This document shows, in pieces, positions 52,776 to 61,844 of a DNA stretch of 64,000 nucleotides. This DNA is from Priestia endophytica DSM 13796 (GTDB taxonomy: Bacteria > Bacillota > Bacilli > Bacillales > Bacillaceae_H). The translations under genes were made by a program, and so were the position numbers. The DNA lies in the NCBI RefSeq assembly GCF_900115845.1, contig NZ_FOXX01000001.1, positions 434,001-498,000 of the forward strand, in the 5' to 3' direction. The notes beneath the pieces were generated by a model, which made no database searches, was not told the DNA's origin, and worked only from the letters and a program-made list of their open reading frames with translations. Positions within the stretch are counted from its first letter, which is position 1. Every line of letters starts with the position of its first letter.

Positions 52776-54893
52776 TTAATCTTCACTGTTTGGAGCTTGA
52801 ACGCCGCCTTCTGTATTCAGGTTTTCTTCTTGATCTTTTTCTCCTTCTTCTTTCTTTTCAAAGTAAGAGTCGAGAACGTCTTTTGCTACTCTTTGACTCA
52901 TTTTCCCTACATCTTTGCCGTTTGCATATGGAACAACAACAGCAAAAGCTACTTCTGGATTGTCATAAGGAGCATAACCAACTAACGTATGATTCTCTAC
53001 TGAAGGAGGTTCAGTTCCTTTGGGTCTCTTTCCTTCTGTATAAAATGACTCAGCTGTTCCTGTTTTTCCAGCTGGATTATACGTGGCATTTCTAAATGTT
53101 GTGGCCGCTGTTCCTTTAGCACCTACCATAACGCGACGGAAACCATTTTGTACAACATCAATATATTCTTGCTTCATTGAAATACGGTTCAGAATTTCCG
53201 GTTCTGATTCATAAAGAATCTTGCCTTCCTGATCTTCATCAACTGTTGATTCACGGACTTCTTTTAAAAGCTGTGGTCTAACACGATAACCATCATTTGC
53301 AATTGTTGATACATATTGAACAAGCTGCAGTGGTGTATATGTATCATACTGACCAATTCCTAAATCAAGCGCAAAACCTGGGCTATATTTTGAACCTTGG
53401 TATCCTGTAAATTCATTTTGTAAATCCAGTCCTGTTTCAACACCTAAGCCAAACTGTGCATAATAATTTCGTAGTTGGTCAAATGTTGATTTTGGAATAT
53501 TAATAGAATGATCGTAAACATAGTTAGCATGGGCCATTCTCATCACAGTTTTGAACATGTAGACGTTTGAGGATCTCTCTAAAGCTGTCCCAATTCCTAT
53601 TGGTCCCATGGTAGTATAAGAACTCTTTTCTTTTGTCCCTTTAATTTTAACGGGTTGGTCATTAATAATGGTTCCAGGTTCAATTGCCCCTGAATCTAAA
53701 CCAGCTAAAATTGTTGCTCCTTTAACAGTAGATCCCATGTTATAAGAGGAAACAAGATTTCCAAGCGCATAGTCTGTTAACTCTTCTTTACCTGTTTCCT
53801 CATTCATTTGATAACGTTTCCCGCCTAGCGCTAAAATATCACCTGTACGCGGGTCCATTGCAATAGCAAAAGCACGGTCCAAATACGGATTTGCTCCATT
53901 ATGCTGAGCTTTAAGGTTCTTTGTTAAGCTTTCTTCAACAACCTTTTGCAATTCCATATCAATTGTTAACACAAGATCACGACCGCGCTGACCTTCTTTA
54001 ATTAACTCTGTATCTAATATATCGCCTGCACTATTATTAATATACTCCACTTGCTCTTTTTGACCGTTCAGAAGTTCTTCATAACGTGATTCAAGATAGC
54101 TTTTCCCAACTTGATCATTGCGTCCATAGTCACGAGTTAAATAATAATCTAACCGTTCTTTTGGTAATCCTTCTTCATCACTTGTAATGTTGCCTATTAA
54201 CGAGCGCAGTAAACCATCATAAACATAGTTGCGATTCCAGTAAGTTGTTGTGTTAACACCTGGGAGATCTGCTAAGTTTTCACTAACTCTAGCATATTCT
54301 TTGGCTGTTACACCTTCATTCTTAATATATTGAGGCGTCATTTTATAACCACTATCCATCTCTCGCTTAATCGCAATAACTTCTTTTTCTCCATCCGAAA
54401 TCGTTCCTAACTCTTTTTTCGTAATGCGATCAAGCTGCAGGCTATAGACCTTTTTATCTGACAGCTCTTTTTTCTCAATTTCACTTTGTGGTACTAATTT
54501 TTTCGCTTTGTTCGGATGAATTAGAATCCAATAATCTTTCATATCGCGATCCGTTACTTTGTCTGTTGGCTTGTCAATCAGTTTTGCTAGCTTATTCGCT
54601 ACTTTTAGCGACTGTTCTGGATCGTTTTTAACACGCGTATATGTAATTGCATTAACGGGTTTGTTATCGACAATAGAGCGATGGTACCGATCATAAATTT
54701 TCCCACGCGGAGCAGGATTGCTTACTGTCGAGTCTTGTTCTGCTTCTGCTTCTCGTTTATATTCTTCTCCTTGGACAATTTGAACGAGACCAAGTCTCAA
54801 AATCAAAATGGCAAAAAGGAGAAAAACAACAAAAAACAGAAGATTAACGCGTGTTGTAATGTGCGTTCTTTTTCTGCCTTTTTTTCTTTTCAT
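52776..54893 (-). CDS. Class B penicillin-binding protein, PBP2A-type (copy B)
   Basis: A 705-aa class B PBP with anchor (about 14-37) and transpeptidase motifs STVK (about S388), SSN (about 441-443) and KTG (about 610). It is nearly collinear with copy C over the whole length. A short insertion (RRVMVGAKGTAATTF) precedes the KTG. An acidic tail (EGEKDQEENLNTEGG...) ends the protein. Its role should be sidewall or spore outgrowth peptidoglycan synthesis, as for the family; copy-specific roles are unknown. The middle of three tandem copies, with its own promoter. Confidence 0.92.
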   Translation of the reverse strand: MKRKKGRKRTHITTRVNLLFFVVFLLFAILILRLGLVQIVQGEEYKREAEAEQDSTVSNPAPRGKIYDRYHRSIVDNKPVNAITYTRVKNDPEQSLKVANKLAKLIDKPTDKVTDRDMKDYWILIHPNKAKKLVPQSEIEKKELSDKKVYSLQLDRITKKELGTISDGEKEVIAIKREMDSGYKMTPQYIKNEGVTAKEYARVSENLADLPGVNTTTYWNRNYVYDGLLRSLIGNITSDEEGLPKERLDYYLTRDYGRNDQVGKSYLESRYEELLNGQKEQVEYINNSAGDILDTELIKEGQRGRDLVLTIDMELQKVVEESLTKNLKAQHNGANPYLDRAFAIAMDPRTGDILALGGKRYQMNEETGKEELTDYALGNLVSSYNMGSTVKGATILAGLDSGAIEPGTIINDQPVKIKGTKEKSSYTTMGPIGIGTALERSSNVYMFKTVMRMAHANYVYDHSINIPKSTFDQLRNYYAQFGLGVETGLDLQNEFTGYQGSKYSPGFALDLGIGQYDTYTPLQLVQYVSTIANDGYRVRPQLLKEVRESTVDEDQEGKILYESEPEILNRISMKQEYIDVVQNGFRRVMVGAKGTAATTFRNATYNPAGKTGTAESFYTEGKRPKGTEPPSVENHTLVGYAPYDNPEVAFAVVVPYANGKDVGKMSQRVAKDVLDSYFEKKEEGEKDQEENLNTEGGVQAPNSED

Positions 54894-54922
54894 ATTTCCC
54901 TCTCCTTACTATATCAGACCAA

Positions 54923-54995
54923 AATAAAAGCACCTTTTAAAAAGGTGCTTTTATTGTTACGTGACTATTATAATCCAATTTTGGTAAATTTTCTA
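54923..54995 (-). promoter_or_regulatory. Promoter and leader hairpin of PBP copy B
   Basis: -35-like TAGAAA (54990-54995), 17-bp spacer, consensus -10 TATAAT (54967-54972). A nearly perfect 15-bp hairpin AATAAAAGCACCTTT / AAAGGTGCTTTTATT (54923-54955), loop of three, follows and ends in TTTTATTTTGG. Confidence 0.75.
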
Positions 54996-55017
54996 TAAAA
55001 AGAGGGGTTTTTCTATT

Positions 55018-57147
55018 TTATTCATCTCCACTTGATGCTTCAGAGTCTTCACTGTCTACAGCTTGAACGCCGCCTGCTGCATTCAAGTTTTCTTGCTGAT
55101 CTTTCTCGCCTTCTTCTTTTTTCTCAAAGTAAGCATCTAACGCATCTTTTGCAACTTGTTGACTCATTGTCCCAATATCGCTTGTCGTTCCATATGGCAC
55201 AACAACAGCGAAGGCTACTTCAGGATTGTCGTAAGGTGCATAACCAACAAGCGTATGGTTTTCTGTTTCAGGTGGCTCTGTACCTTCTGGGCGATCTCCT
55301 TCTGTATAGAATGACTGAGCTGTACCTGTTTTTCCTGCTGGATTGTATGCTGCATTTTTAAATGTCTTTGCAGCTGTACCAGAGGTCATAACACGACGGA
55401 AACCATTTTGTACAACATCAATATACTCATCTTTCATAGAAATGCGGTTTAGAATTTCTGGTTCTGATTCATAAAGAATTTTCCCTTCTTTATCTTCATC
55501 AACCGTTGCTTCTCGCACCTCTTTTAAAAGCTGTGGCTTCACTCGATAACCGTCGTTTGCAATTGTTGACACATATTGAACAAGCTGTAGCGGTGTGTAT
55601 GTATCATACTGACCAATCCCTAAGTCAAGTGCAAAACCCGGATTATATTTTGTACCTTGATATCCTGTAAATTCATTTTGTAAATCAAGACCTGTTTCAG
55701 TTCCAAGACCAAACTGTGAATAGTAATTACGTAGTTGATCAAAAGTTGATTTTGGAATGTTAAGTGAACGTCCAGGAACGTAATTAGCATCAGCCATAGC
55801 CATTACTGTTTTAAACATATAAACGTTTGATGACATCTCTAGAGCTGTTCCTATTCCAATTCGCCCCATATTTTTATATGATTTTTTAAGGGGAGTTCCT
55901 TTAATTTTGATTGGTTCATCTACAAAAGTAGTTCCTGGTTGGATAGCTCCTGAATCAAGACCTGCTAAAATTGTTGCTCCTTTAACAGTCGAACCCATAT
56001 TATAAGAGGAAACAAGATTTCCAAGCGCATAGTCTGTTATCTCTTGAACACCTGTTTTCTCATTTTTCTCATAGCGCTTCCCAGCCATTGCTAGAATGTC
56101 ACCATTACGTGGGTCCATCATCATAACAAATGCACGGTCCATATATGGATTTCCACTATGATGAGCCTGAAGACGTTTTGTTAAACTCTCTTCGACTGCT
56201 TTTTGCAGCTCCATATCAATTGTTAGTACAAGATCGCGACCGCGTTGCCCTTCCTTCACTAACTCAGTATCTAATATGTCGCCTGCTTCATTATTAATAT
56301 ATTCTACTTGCTCTTTTTGACCGTTTAACAGTTCCTCGTAGCGAGATTCAAGATAGCTTTTCCCAACTTGATCGTTACGACTGTAGTCGCGCGTTAAGTA
56401 GTAGTCTAAGCGATCTTTTGGAAGCCCTTCTTCATCGCTCGTAATATTTCCTAAAAGCGAGCGAAGTAATCCATCATAAACATAGTTTCGTTTCCAGTAT
56501 GTTGTTGTATTAACACCTGGAAGGTCAGCTAAATTCTCACTAACGCGAGCATATTCTGCATCTGTTACACCTTCATTTTTAATGTTCTGAGGCGTCATTT
56601 TGTACCCGCTGTCCATTTCGCGCTTAATTGCAATAACTTCCATATCAGCATCCGAAATAGAAGCAAGATCTTTCTTTGTAATACGTTCAAGCTGAAGATC
56701 ATAGACTTTATCATCAGATAACTCTTTTTTCTTAATTTCGCTCTGCGGAACTAGATTTTTGGCCTTCTTCGGGTGAATCATAAGCCAATAATCTTTCATA
56801 TCTCGTTCTGTTACTTTGTCTGTTGATTTATCAATAAGCTTTGCAAGCTTCTTCGCCACTTTAAGAGACTGTTCAGGGTCATTTTTAAAGCGCGTATACG
56901 TAATCGCATTAAGCGGCTTATTATCAACAATTGAACGATGATATCGATCATAAATCTTACCCCGTGGAGCTGGGTTACTCACTGTTGAATCCTGCGTTTC
57001 TTCTACTTCTCGTTTGTAATCTTCACCTTGGACAATTTGAACAAGACCAAGCCTTAAAATTAAAATTGCAAAAAGAAGAAAAACAACAAAAAACAGGAGG
57101 TTAAGTCGCAACGAAATGTGCGTTTTTTTTCTTCTCTTTTTCTTCAT
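55018..57147 (-). CDS. pbpA: Class B penicillin-binding protein, PBP2A-type (copy C)
   Basis: A 709-aa class B PBP with anchor (about 13-36), dimerisation region, and transpeptidase domain with S386-TVK, S439-SN and K606-TG. A long acidic tail (EGEKDQQENLNAAGG... ending EASSGDE) follows. Copy C lies next to yqgE, where B. subtilis has its single pbpA, so it is taken as the positional counterpart; all three could descend from it. Start ATG at 57147 behind AAGGTGAAGGG. Confidence 0.93.
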   Translation of the reverse strand: MKKKRRKKTHISLRLNLLFFVVFLLFAILILRLGLVQIVQGEDYKREVEETQDSTVSNPAPRGKIYDRYHRSIVDNKPLNAITYTRFKNDPEQSLKVAKKLAKLIDKSTDKVTERDMKDYWLMIHPKKAKNLVPQSEIKKKELSDDKVYDLQLERITKKDLASISDADMEVIAIKREMDSGYKMTPQNIKNEGVTDAEYARVSENLADLPGVNTTTYWKRNYVYDGLLRSLLGNITSDEEGLPKDRLDYYLTRDYSRNDQVGKSYLESRYEELLNGQKEQVEYINNEAGDILDTELVKEGQRGRDLVLTIDMELQKAVEESLTKRLQAHHSGNPYMDRAFVMMMDPRNGDILAMAGKRYEKNEKTGVQEITDYALGNLVSSYNMGSTVKGATILAGLDSGAIQPGTTFVDEPIKIKGTPLKKSYKNMGRIGIGTALEMSSNVYMFKTVMAMADANYVPGRSLNIPKSTFDQLRNYYSQFGLGTETGLDLQNEFTGYQGTKYNPGFALDLGIGQYDTYTPLQLVQYVSTIANDGYRVKPQLLKEVREATVDEDKEGKILYESEPEILNRISMKDEYIDVVQNGFRRVMTSGTAAKTFKNAAYNPAGKTGTAQSFYTEGDRPEGTEPPETENHTLVGYAPYDNPEVAFAVVVPYGTTSDIGTMSQQVAKDALDAYFEKKEEGEKDQQENLNAAGGVQAVDSEDSEASSGDE

Positions 57148-57183
57148 CCCTTCACCTTCAATCTCTCGCTATTCCACAAACAA

Positions 57184-57255
57184 ATAAGACACCTATGGAA
57201 GGTGCCCTATTAACTGTCTAGTGTTATTTTAATGCAAATAAAGAAAGATTTCTAC
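57184..57255 (-). promoter_or_regulatory. Promoter and leader hairpin of PBP copy C
   Basis: -35-like TAGAAA (57250-57255), 18-bp spacer, -10 TAAAAT (57226-57231). RNA hairpin AATAGGGCACCT / AGGTGTCTTATT (57184-57211), with G-U pairs, loop TCCAT, precedes TTTGTTTG. It resembles the hairpins of copies A and B. Confidence 0.65.
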
Positions 57256-57266
57256 CGCCAAATTAC

Positions 57267-58556
57267 TCATGCAGGTGACTCTCCATCACCTTCATTTAAA
57301 GTTTTTTTGGAAATTGAGGGTTCTTCTTCCTTTATTTTTTCTAAGGGCTTCAATGATACATGACGAACAAAAAAATAAATAGTTGCATGTCCAACTCCGA
57401 TTATTGCTAAAAGAATGGGCACACTTTGTTTTTCATCAAAAAAGGTGATGGCCCCGATAAATAAAAGAATGGAGATAATTCGTCCCATATTTAAAAAAAC
57501 ATCCCGTACAACGATAAACTCAATTCGCTTTTCTTTAATCCCTTCAGCTCTCCCAATTACGTCAAACGTGATCGACATATAAGGAACAAGTAAAAGCGGA
57601 TATCCAATTGCAATACAAACAGCATAGCATAACAATTTAACATACGTTACTTTAAAAATAATTAAAAAGACAGAAGCATATAGCAAAAGTCCACCTGCTA
57701 AGATTGACTTGTATCGATGCTTCTTCTTTATAAATCGTGATGCTAAATAATAGCCAACAAAAGCGACAGCAGAATTAACAAGACCAAATGTTCCTAGCGC
57801 AAGCTCACTGTTTGTCGTAATAAAAACAAGAACAGAGATAATAAAAATAAAGGTTCCTTCTCGGATTCCTTGGAAAAGGTGTGCATATAAAATAAGACGC
57901 CAATTTCGATTCTTTTTTCGTTCAGCAAGTACTTCTTTAAAGCGATACTTTCCTTCTGCTTCTCTTCTTTTAAGAAAGAAACTTAATACAACAGCGCTTA
58001 GGAATAAAAATAAAGAAGTAAAAAAGATAATTTTATATCCCGTCATTTTAATGAAAGACGAGATAATCAATCCTGCCACAATGGGACCAATCATTCCTGC
58101 GAATGAATTCAATATCCCCATAAATCCGTTAAAAAAATCTCTTGTTTCAGGTTCTGTAATCTCAAATGTTAATACATCAAAAGCAAGCCAGTAAAATCCA
58201 TAGCCAATTCCAAGCAAAGCTCCTAAGAGTAAAAGGAGCGATGAAGCATTGTTCCCAACAAGTAAGACCGTAATATAAAAGACCGCTAAAAATGATACTC
58301 CTAGTCTTAAAACAATAACTCGATCCACTTTCTTAGCAAGCTTCCCTGCTACAACAAATGTCAAAGGATGAAAAATCACAATGGCTAGGTTGTAGAGAGC
58401 AAGATCCAAAAACTGCCCTGATTGCTTCCATAAATAGACGTTTACGAACGTATTGGATAATGATATTGCAAGTGAATAAAGAGCTCCAACCGTTAAAAGA
58501 AGCAAAAGATCTTTCGTAACTTCAACATCCCCAAACACTTTTTTCAAAACTGCCAT
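57267..58556 (-). CDS. yqgE: Major facilitator superfamily transporter (YqgE)
   Basis: A 429-aa MFS protein with about 12 membrane segments. No substrate-specific motif was seen. It matches B. subtilis YqgE by length and location between sodA and pbpA. Tail is charged (EKIKEEEPSISKK). An efflux role is plausible but unproven. Starts ATG at 58556. The PBP copy C promoter begins only a few bases after its stop. Confidence 0.85.
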   Translation of the reverse strand: MAVLKKVFGDVEVTKDLLLLLTVGALYSLAISLSNTFVNVYLWKQSGQFLDLALYNLAIVIFHPLTFVVAGKLAKKVDRVIVLRLGVSFLAVFYITVLLVGNNASSLLLLLGALLGIGYGFYWLAFDVLTFEITEPETRDFFNGFMGILNSFAGMIGPIVAGLIISSFIKMTGYKIIFFTSLFLFLSAVVLSFFLKRREAEGKYRFKEVLAERKKNRNWRLILYAHLFQGIREGTFIFIISVLVFITTNSELALGTFGLVNSAVAFVGYYLASRFIKKKHRYKSILAGGLLLYASVFLIIFKVTYVKLLCYAVCIAIGYPLLLVPYMSITFDVIGRAEGIKEKRIEFIVVRDVFLNMGRIISILLFIGAITFFDEKQSVPILLAIIGVGHATIYFFVRHVSLKPLEKIKEEEPSISKKTLNEGDGESPA

Positions 58557-58658
58557 ACGTAAAACTCCTTTTCTCTTCTACCCCTAGTTTGGCAAAAGAT
58601 AAAAGAGTTATACTACATAATGTAATTTTGAACAAAGGAATATAACTTCTCCAATAAA

Positions 58659-58690
58659 AAAACTCAGAGACATGTTGTCTCCGAGCCTTT
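58659..58690 (-). terminator. Terminator after sodA
   Basis: Stem CTCAGAGAC / GTCTCCGAG (58663-58685, one G-T pair) and a T-run on the minus strand. Confidence 0.8.
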
Positions 58691-58708
58691 TTATTAGAAG
58701 CGTTTCTC

Positions 58709-59314
58709 TTATTTTGCTGCTTCGTAACGTTTTGATACTTCGTCCCAGTTTACAACATTCCAGAATGCTGAAATGTAGTCTGGACGACGATTTTGGTAGT
58801 TTAAATAGTAAGCATGCTCCCAAACGTCTAAACCTAGGACAGGTGTTTTACCTTCCATAAGCGGTGAATCTTGGTTTGGAGTGCTTGTGATTGCAACTTC
58901 GCCGTTATCTACAACAAGCCAAGCCCAACCAGAACCGAAGCGGCCTGCTGCAGCTGCTGCGAATTCTTCTTGGAATTTCTCGTAGCTTCCAAATTTTTTG
59001 TTGATTGCATCTGCTAATTCGCCAGTTGGCTCACCGCCACCTTCTGGTGAAAGGATTGTCCAGAAAAGGCTGTGGTTAGCATGTCCACCACCGTTGTTGC
59101 GTACAGCTGTACGAATGTTTTCAGGTACAGCGTCTAAGTTTGATACTAGTTCTTCAATGCTTTTAGATTCAAGATCAGTACCTTTGATTGCATCGTTCAA
59201 CTTAGTTACATATGTGTTGTGGTGTTTCGTATGGTGAATGTTCATTGTTTCCTTGTCGATATGTGGTTCAAGTGCGTCATACGCGTAAGGTAATTGTGGT
59301 AATTCATGTGCCAT
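58709..59314 (-). CDS. sodA: Superoxide dismutase, Mn/Fe type
   Basis: A 201-aa Mn-family SOD: metal ligands H27 ([11 protein letters not shown]), H82 ([10 protein letters not shown]) and the Asp/His in [16 protein letters not shown] favours manganese. It disproportionates superoxide in the cytoplasm. I use ATG at 59314 ([10 protein letters not shown]) with GGAGG 9 nt upstream, not the longer frame. Mn use fits with mntR in the same window. Confidence 0.96.
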   Translation of the reverse strand: MAHELPQLPYAYDALEPHIDKETMNIHHTKHHNTYVTKLNDAIKGTDLESKSIEELVSNLDAVPENIRTAVRNNGGGHANHSLFWTILSPEGGGEPTGELADAINKKFGSYEKFQEEFAAAAAGRFGSGWAWLVVDNGEVAITSTPNQDSPLMEGKTPVLGLDVWEHAYYLNYQNRRPDYISAFWNVVNWDEVSKRYEAAK

Positions 59315-59349
59315 GAAAAATTCCTCCTTTAGATTATGTAAAATTTGTG

Positions 59350-59404
59350 GGAGCAAAAATTGCTCCGTTAGCTTTAGAATAGCAAATATACCCTATTGTT
59401 TCAA
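59350..59404 (-). promoter_or_regulatory. sodA promoter with start-proximal hairpin
   Basis: -35 TTGAAA (59399-59404), 17-bp spacer, -10 TATTCT (59376-59381) on the minus strand. An interrupted palindrome GGAGCAA/TTGCTCC (59350-59366) lies just after the expected start point; it could be an operator or a 5' stabilising stem. Confidence 0.7.
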
Positions 59405-59473
59405 TCAAAATGATTTTCTTCTTACTGAAACAACGAGTTTATATTTACCTTTTACCCGATTTTTATACGACTA

Positions 59474-59506
59474 AACAAAAAAAGTTTTCTGCATAGCAGA
59501 AAACTT
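59474..59506 (-). terminator. Terminator of the tRNA operon
   Basis: 11-bp stem AAGTTTTCTGC / GCAGAAAACTT (59482-59506), loop of three, then seven T on the minus strand. Confidence 0.88.
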
Positions 59507-59522
59507 GTTAATATCATATGTA

Positions 59523-59615
59523 TGGAGGAGGAAGGGGGATTCGAACCCCCGCGGGTTTTGACACCCCTGTCGGTTTTCAAGACCGATCCCTTCAGCCGGA
59601 CTTGGGTATTCCTCC
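59523..59615 (-). tRNA. tRNA-Ser (anticodon TGA)
   Basis: 93 nt with encoded CCA, acceptor GGAGGAA/TTCCTCC, anticodon loop CTTGAAA, and the long variable arm typical of Ser. The discriminator base is T (U73), where G is usual. Confidence 0.93.
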
Positions 59616-59626
59616 ACCTGAAATTA

Positions 59627-59703
59627 TGGTGGACCCTGCAGGACTCGAACCTGCGACCGGACGGTTATGAGCCGTCTGCTCTAACCAGCTGAGCTAAGGG
59701 TCC
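59627..59703 (-). tRNA. tRNA with CAT anticodon, probably tRNA-Ile (lysidine type)
   Basis: 77 nt, acceptor GGACCC..., anticodon loop CTCATAA, CCA encoded. Body sequence resembles Bacillus tRNA-Ile2, whose CAU is modified to LAU by TilS, rather than the elongator Met gene next to it. Confidence 0.8.
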
Positions 59704-59727
59704 TTTATGTATAATATAATAAAACAA

Positions 59728-59801
59728 TAGCGGCGGAGGGGATCGAACCCCCGACCTCACGGGTATGAACCGTACGCTCTAGCCAGCTGAGCTACACCGC
59801 C
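59728..59801 (-). tRNA. tRNA-Met (anticodon CAT), elongator type
   Basis: 74 nt, acceptor begins GGCGGTG, anticodon loop TTCATAC. CCA is not encoded: the discriminator A is followed by TTG. Body resembles Bacillus elongator tRNA-Met. Confidence 0.88.
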
Positions 59802-59804
59802 AAA

Positions 59805-59879
59805 TGGCTCCACAGGTAGGATTCGAACCTACGACCGATCGGTTAACAGCCGATAGCTCTACCACTGAGCTACTGTGGA
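59805..59879 (-). tRNA. tRNA-Asn (anticodon GTT)
   Basis: 75 nt with CCA, acceptor TCCACAG/CTGTGGA, anticodon loop CTGTTAA, discriminator G. First of the four-tRNA operon. Confidence 0.95.
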
Positions 59880-59900
59880 ACATTAAATAGGACAATATCT

Positions 59901-59929
59901 AATTTATCATCAAGACAAGCTTTTGTCAA
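59901..59929 (-). promoter_or_regulatory. Promoter of the tRNA operon
   Basis: Consensus -35 TTGACA (plus 59924-59929), 17-bp spacer, -10 TAAATT (59901-59906) on the minus strand, just upstream of tRNA-Asn. Confidence 0.8.
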
Positions 59930-59944
59930 TCGTTTTCTAAGAAA

Positions 59945-60005
59945 AAAATAAAGTTAAAGTTAAGGATGATAGCTTTCTATTTTACATTCCACTCTCATCC
60001 TTAAC
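59945..60005 (-). terminator. Terminator after the first Na/Pi transporter
   Basis: Stem GTTAAGGATGA / TCATCCTTAAC (59959-60005), loop of 25, then T-rich on the minus strand. Confidence 0.7.
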
Positions 60006-60007
60006 GA

Positions 60008-61642
60008 TTAGGAATTATTTTGTTCTAAAATGTGCTGAGATAGTTTTTCAGCATAGTCTCCAATTCTCTCCAAATTATTGATAATATCCACAAATAAGAT
60101 ACCAGCTGCTCCTGAACATTCCCCTTCATTTAAACGTAGAATATGCTTTTTGCGCAGTACCCTTTCCATTCGGTCAATCCGATCTTCAATTTCAAGAACG
60201 CTACGGGCGCTTTTTATGTTTTTACTTTCCAAAGCTTTTATTGTTTCAGAAAGGGCTTTTGAAGTACTTTGGAACATTTCTTCTAAATCTGAAGAAGCCT
60301 CATTTGTAAAAAAGACTTTATTAGCAAGTTGATAATCCACAAATTCCGTAATATTCTCACAATGAGCTCCTATTCTTTTTAAATAATGCACTTCTTCTTG
60401 GAGCCTAAAGTAATCTTCACTTTCAAGCGTTGATAAAGCATTCTCAGATAACAGGAGAAAATACGCTTTTATTTTCCTTTCCTTGCTTTCTAAGGTTTCC
60501 ATTAGATTTGCGACCTCTTGAGCATGTATACGATCTCTCGTACTTAAATAGCTGTAAGCTTGTGCAAAGTTTTTTGATAAAAGATGACTCATTTCAATAA
60601 TTTCTTTTTGCACTTGACTCAAGGCAACTGTCGGGGCTTGCTCAATAAACTGTCTATCAAGATATCCCTGATTTTGAGTTGCAAAGGTATTTCTTTCTGG
60701 AAGAGCTTTTGTGACTAAATATACGAGTACACCTACAAACGGAAGCCAAAGAAGTGTGTTGAAAATATTAAAGAAAGCGTGTGCAACAGCAATTGTAATT
60801 GCTCCATTGAGGTGAAAATAAACTTGAACAACAGATATAAATGCTGTAAACACAGGAAGGAATGCTAAAAAAACAATCGTCCCTGACACATTTAATAAGA
60901 CATGTGTTAAAGCTGCCCTTTTAGCGAGTACAGAGGCACTTAAAGAAGCTAAAACGACCGTCACTGTTGTCCCAATATTTGCACCAAATAAAACAGGAAG
61001 TGCCGCTGTTAAGCTAATAGAATCCTGCTTATACAACTCTTGCAAAACCCCAATTGAAACACTTGATTTTTGGACAACTGCAGTAAAAATTGTCCCCATA
61101 CTTACTCCAAAAAAAGGATTGTTCCCCATATTTAAAATAAAATCTTGAAATATGTCTAACGAAACAATCTCTCTCATACCATCTCCCATAAGCTCTAAAC
61201 CTAGAAATAAAGCACCAAATCCAAAAATAACTTGTCCTATATAATGAACTTTTTTACTGTAAAAAAATACAATAAGCATTGAGCCAACGGCTAGTGCAGG
61301 AAGAAAATAAGAGCTAAAATTGATACCAATAATGAAAGCTGTTAGCGTCGTACCAATATTTGCTCCCATTATAACGCCAATAGCTTGTCTTAATGTCATA
61401 AATCTTGCACTTACTAACCCAAGAACAATAATAATCATTCCAGAACTGCTTTGAACAAGAATTGTTGAAATCATTCCGGCAAAAACACCGATAATAGGAT
61501 TGCTCGTAAACGTATCAATAACTTTCCTGAGCCTCTCCCCTGTTGATTTCTGTAATCCTTCTCCTAAATATGTAATCGCAAATACAAAGAGGCCAAGACC
61601 TCCAATAAATTCAAAAATTTGCTTCTGGAGCGTTACATCCAC
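60008..61642 (-). CDS. Na/Pi cotransporter family protein with C-terminal PhoU-like domain
   Basis: A 544-aa protein. Two PF02690-type halves carry the QSSS motifs (TILVQSSSGMIIIV at about 62-75, and VVQKSSVSIGVLQEL, where the second repeat has QKSS instead of QSSS). About nine membrane segments end near residue 310; a soluble PhoU-like helical domain (about 340-540) follows, with ERIGDYAEKLSQHI. It probably couples Pi uptake to the Na gradient. ATG at 61642 follows GGAGGGG. Paralogue of the next gene. Confidence 0.88.
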   Translation of the reverse strand: MDVTLQKQIFEFIGGLGLFVFAITYLGEGLQKSTGERLRKVIDTFTSNPIIGVFAGMISTILVQSSSGMIIIVLGLVSARFMTLRQAIGVIMGANIGTTLTAFIIGINFSSYFLPALAVGSMLIVFFYSKKVHYIGQVIFGFGALFLGLELMGDGMREIVSLDIFQDFILNMGNNPFFGVSMGTIFTAVVQKSSVSIGVLQELYKQDSISLTAALPVLFGANIGTTVTVVLASLSASVLAKRAALTHVLLNVSGTIVFLAFLPVFTAFISVVQVYFHLNGAITIAVAHAFFNIFNTLLWLPFVGVLVYLVTKALPERNTFATQNQGYLDRQFIEQAPTVALSQVQKEIIEMSHLLSKNFAQAYSYLSTRDRIHAQEVANLMETLESKERKIKAYFLLLSENALSTLESEDYFRLQEEVHYLKRIGAHCENITEFVDYQLANKVFFTNEASSDLEEMFQSTSKALSETIKALESKNIKSARSVLEIEDRIDRMERVLRKKHILRLNEGECSGAAGILFVDIINNLERIGDYAEKLSQHILEQNNS

Positions 61643-61844
61643 CGCTTCCCCTCCTTTAGCATCATGATGCTTTCCCTTTGTTCTCCGATAGAAGGCCTTA
61701 TTTATAAGTATGGACGATAATATACTTAAAAGACAACAAGATCTTTATATTTTTATCCAATCCTTTCTTGTTTTCTTTTATTTAATAACCTTTTGCTATA
61801 AAGGAGTTAATACAAATATGGATTCGCAATAACATTAATCCGCC

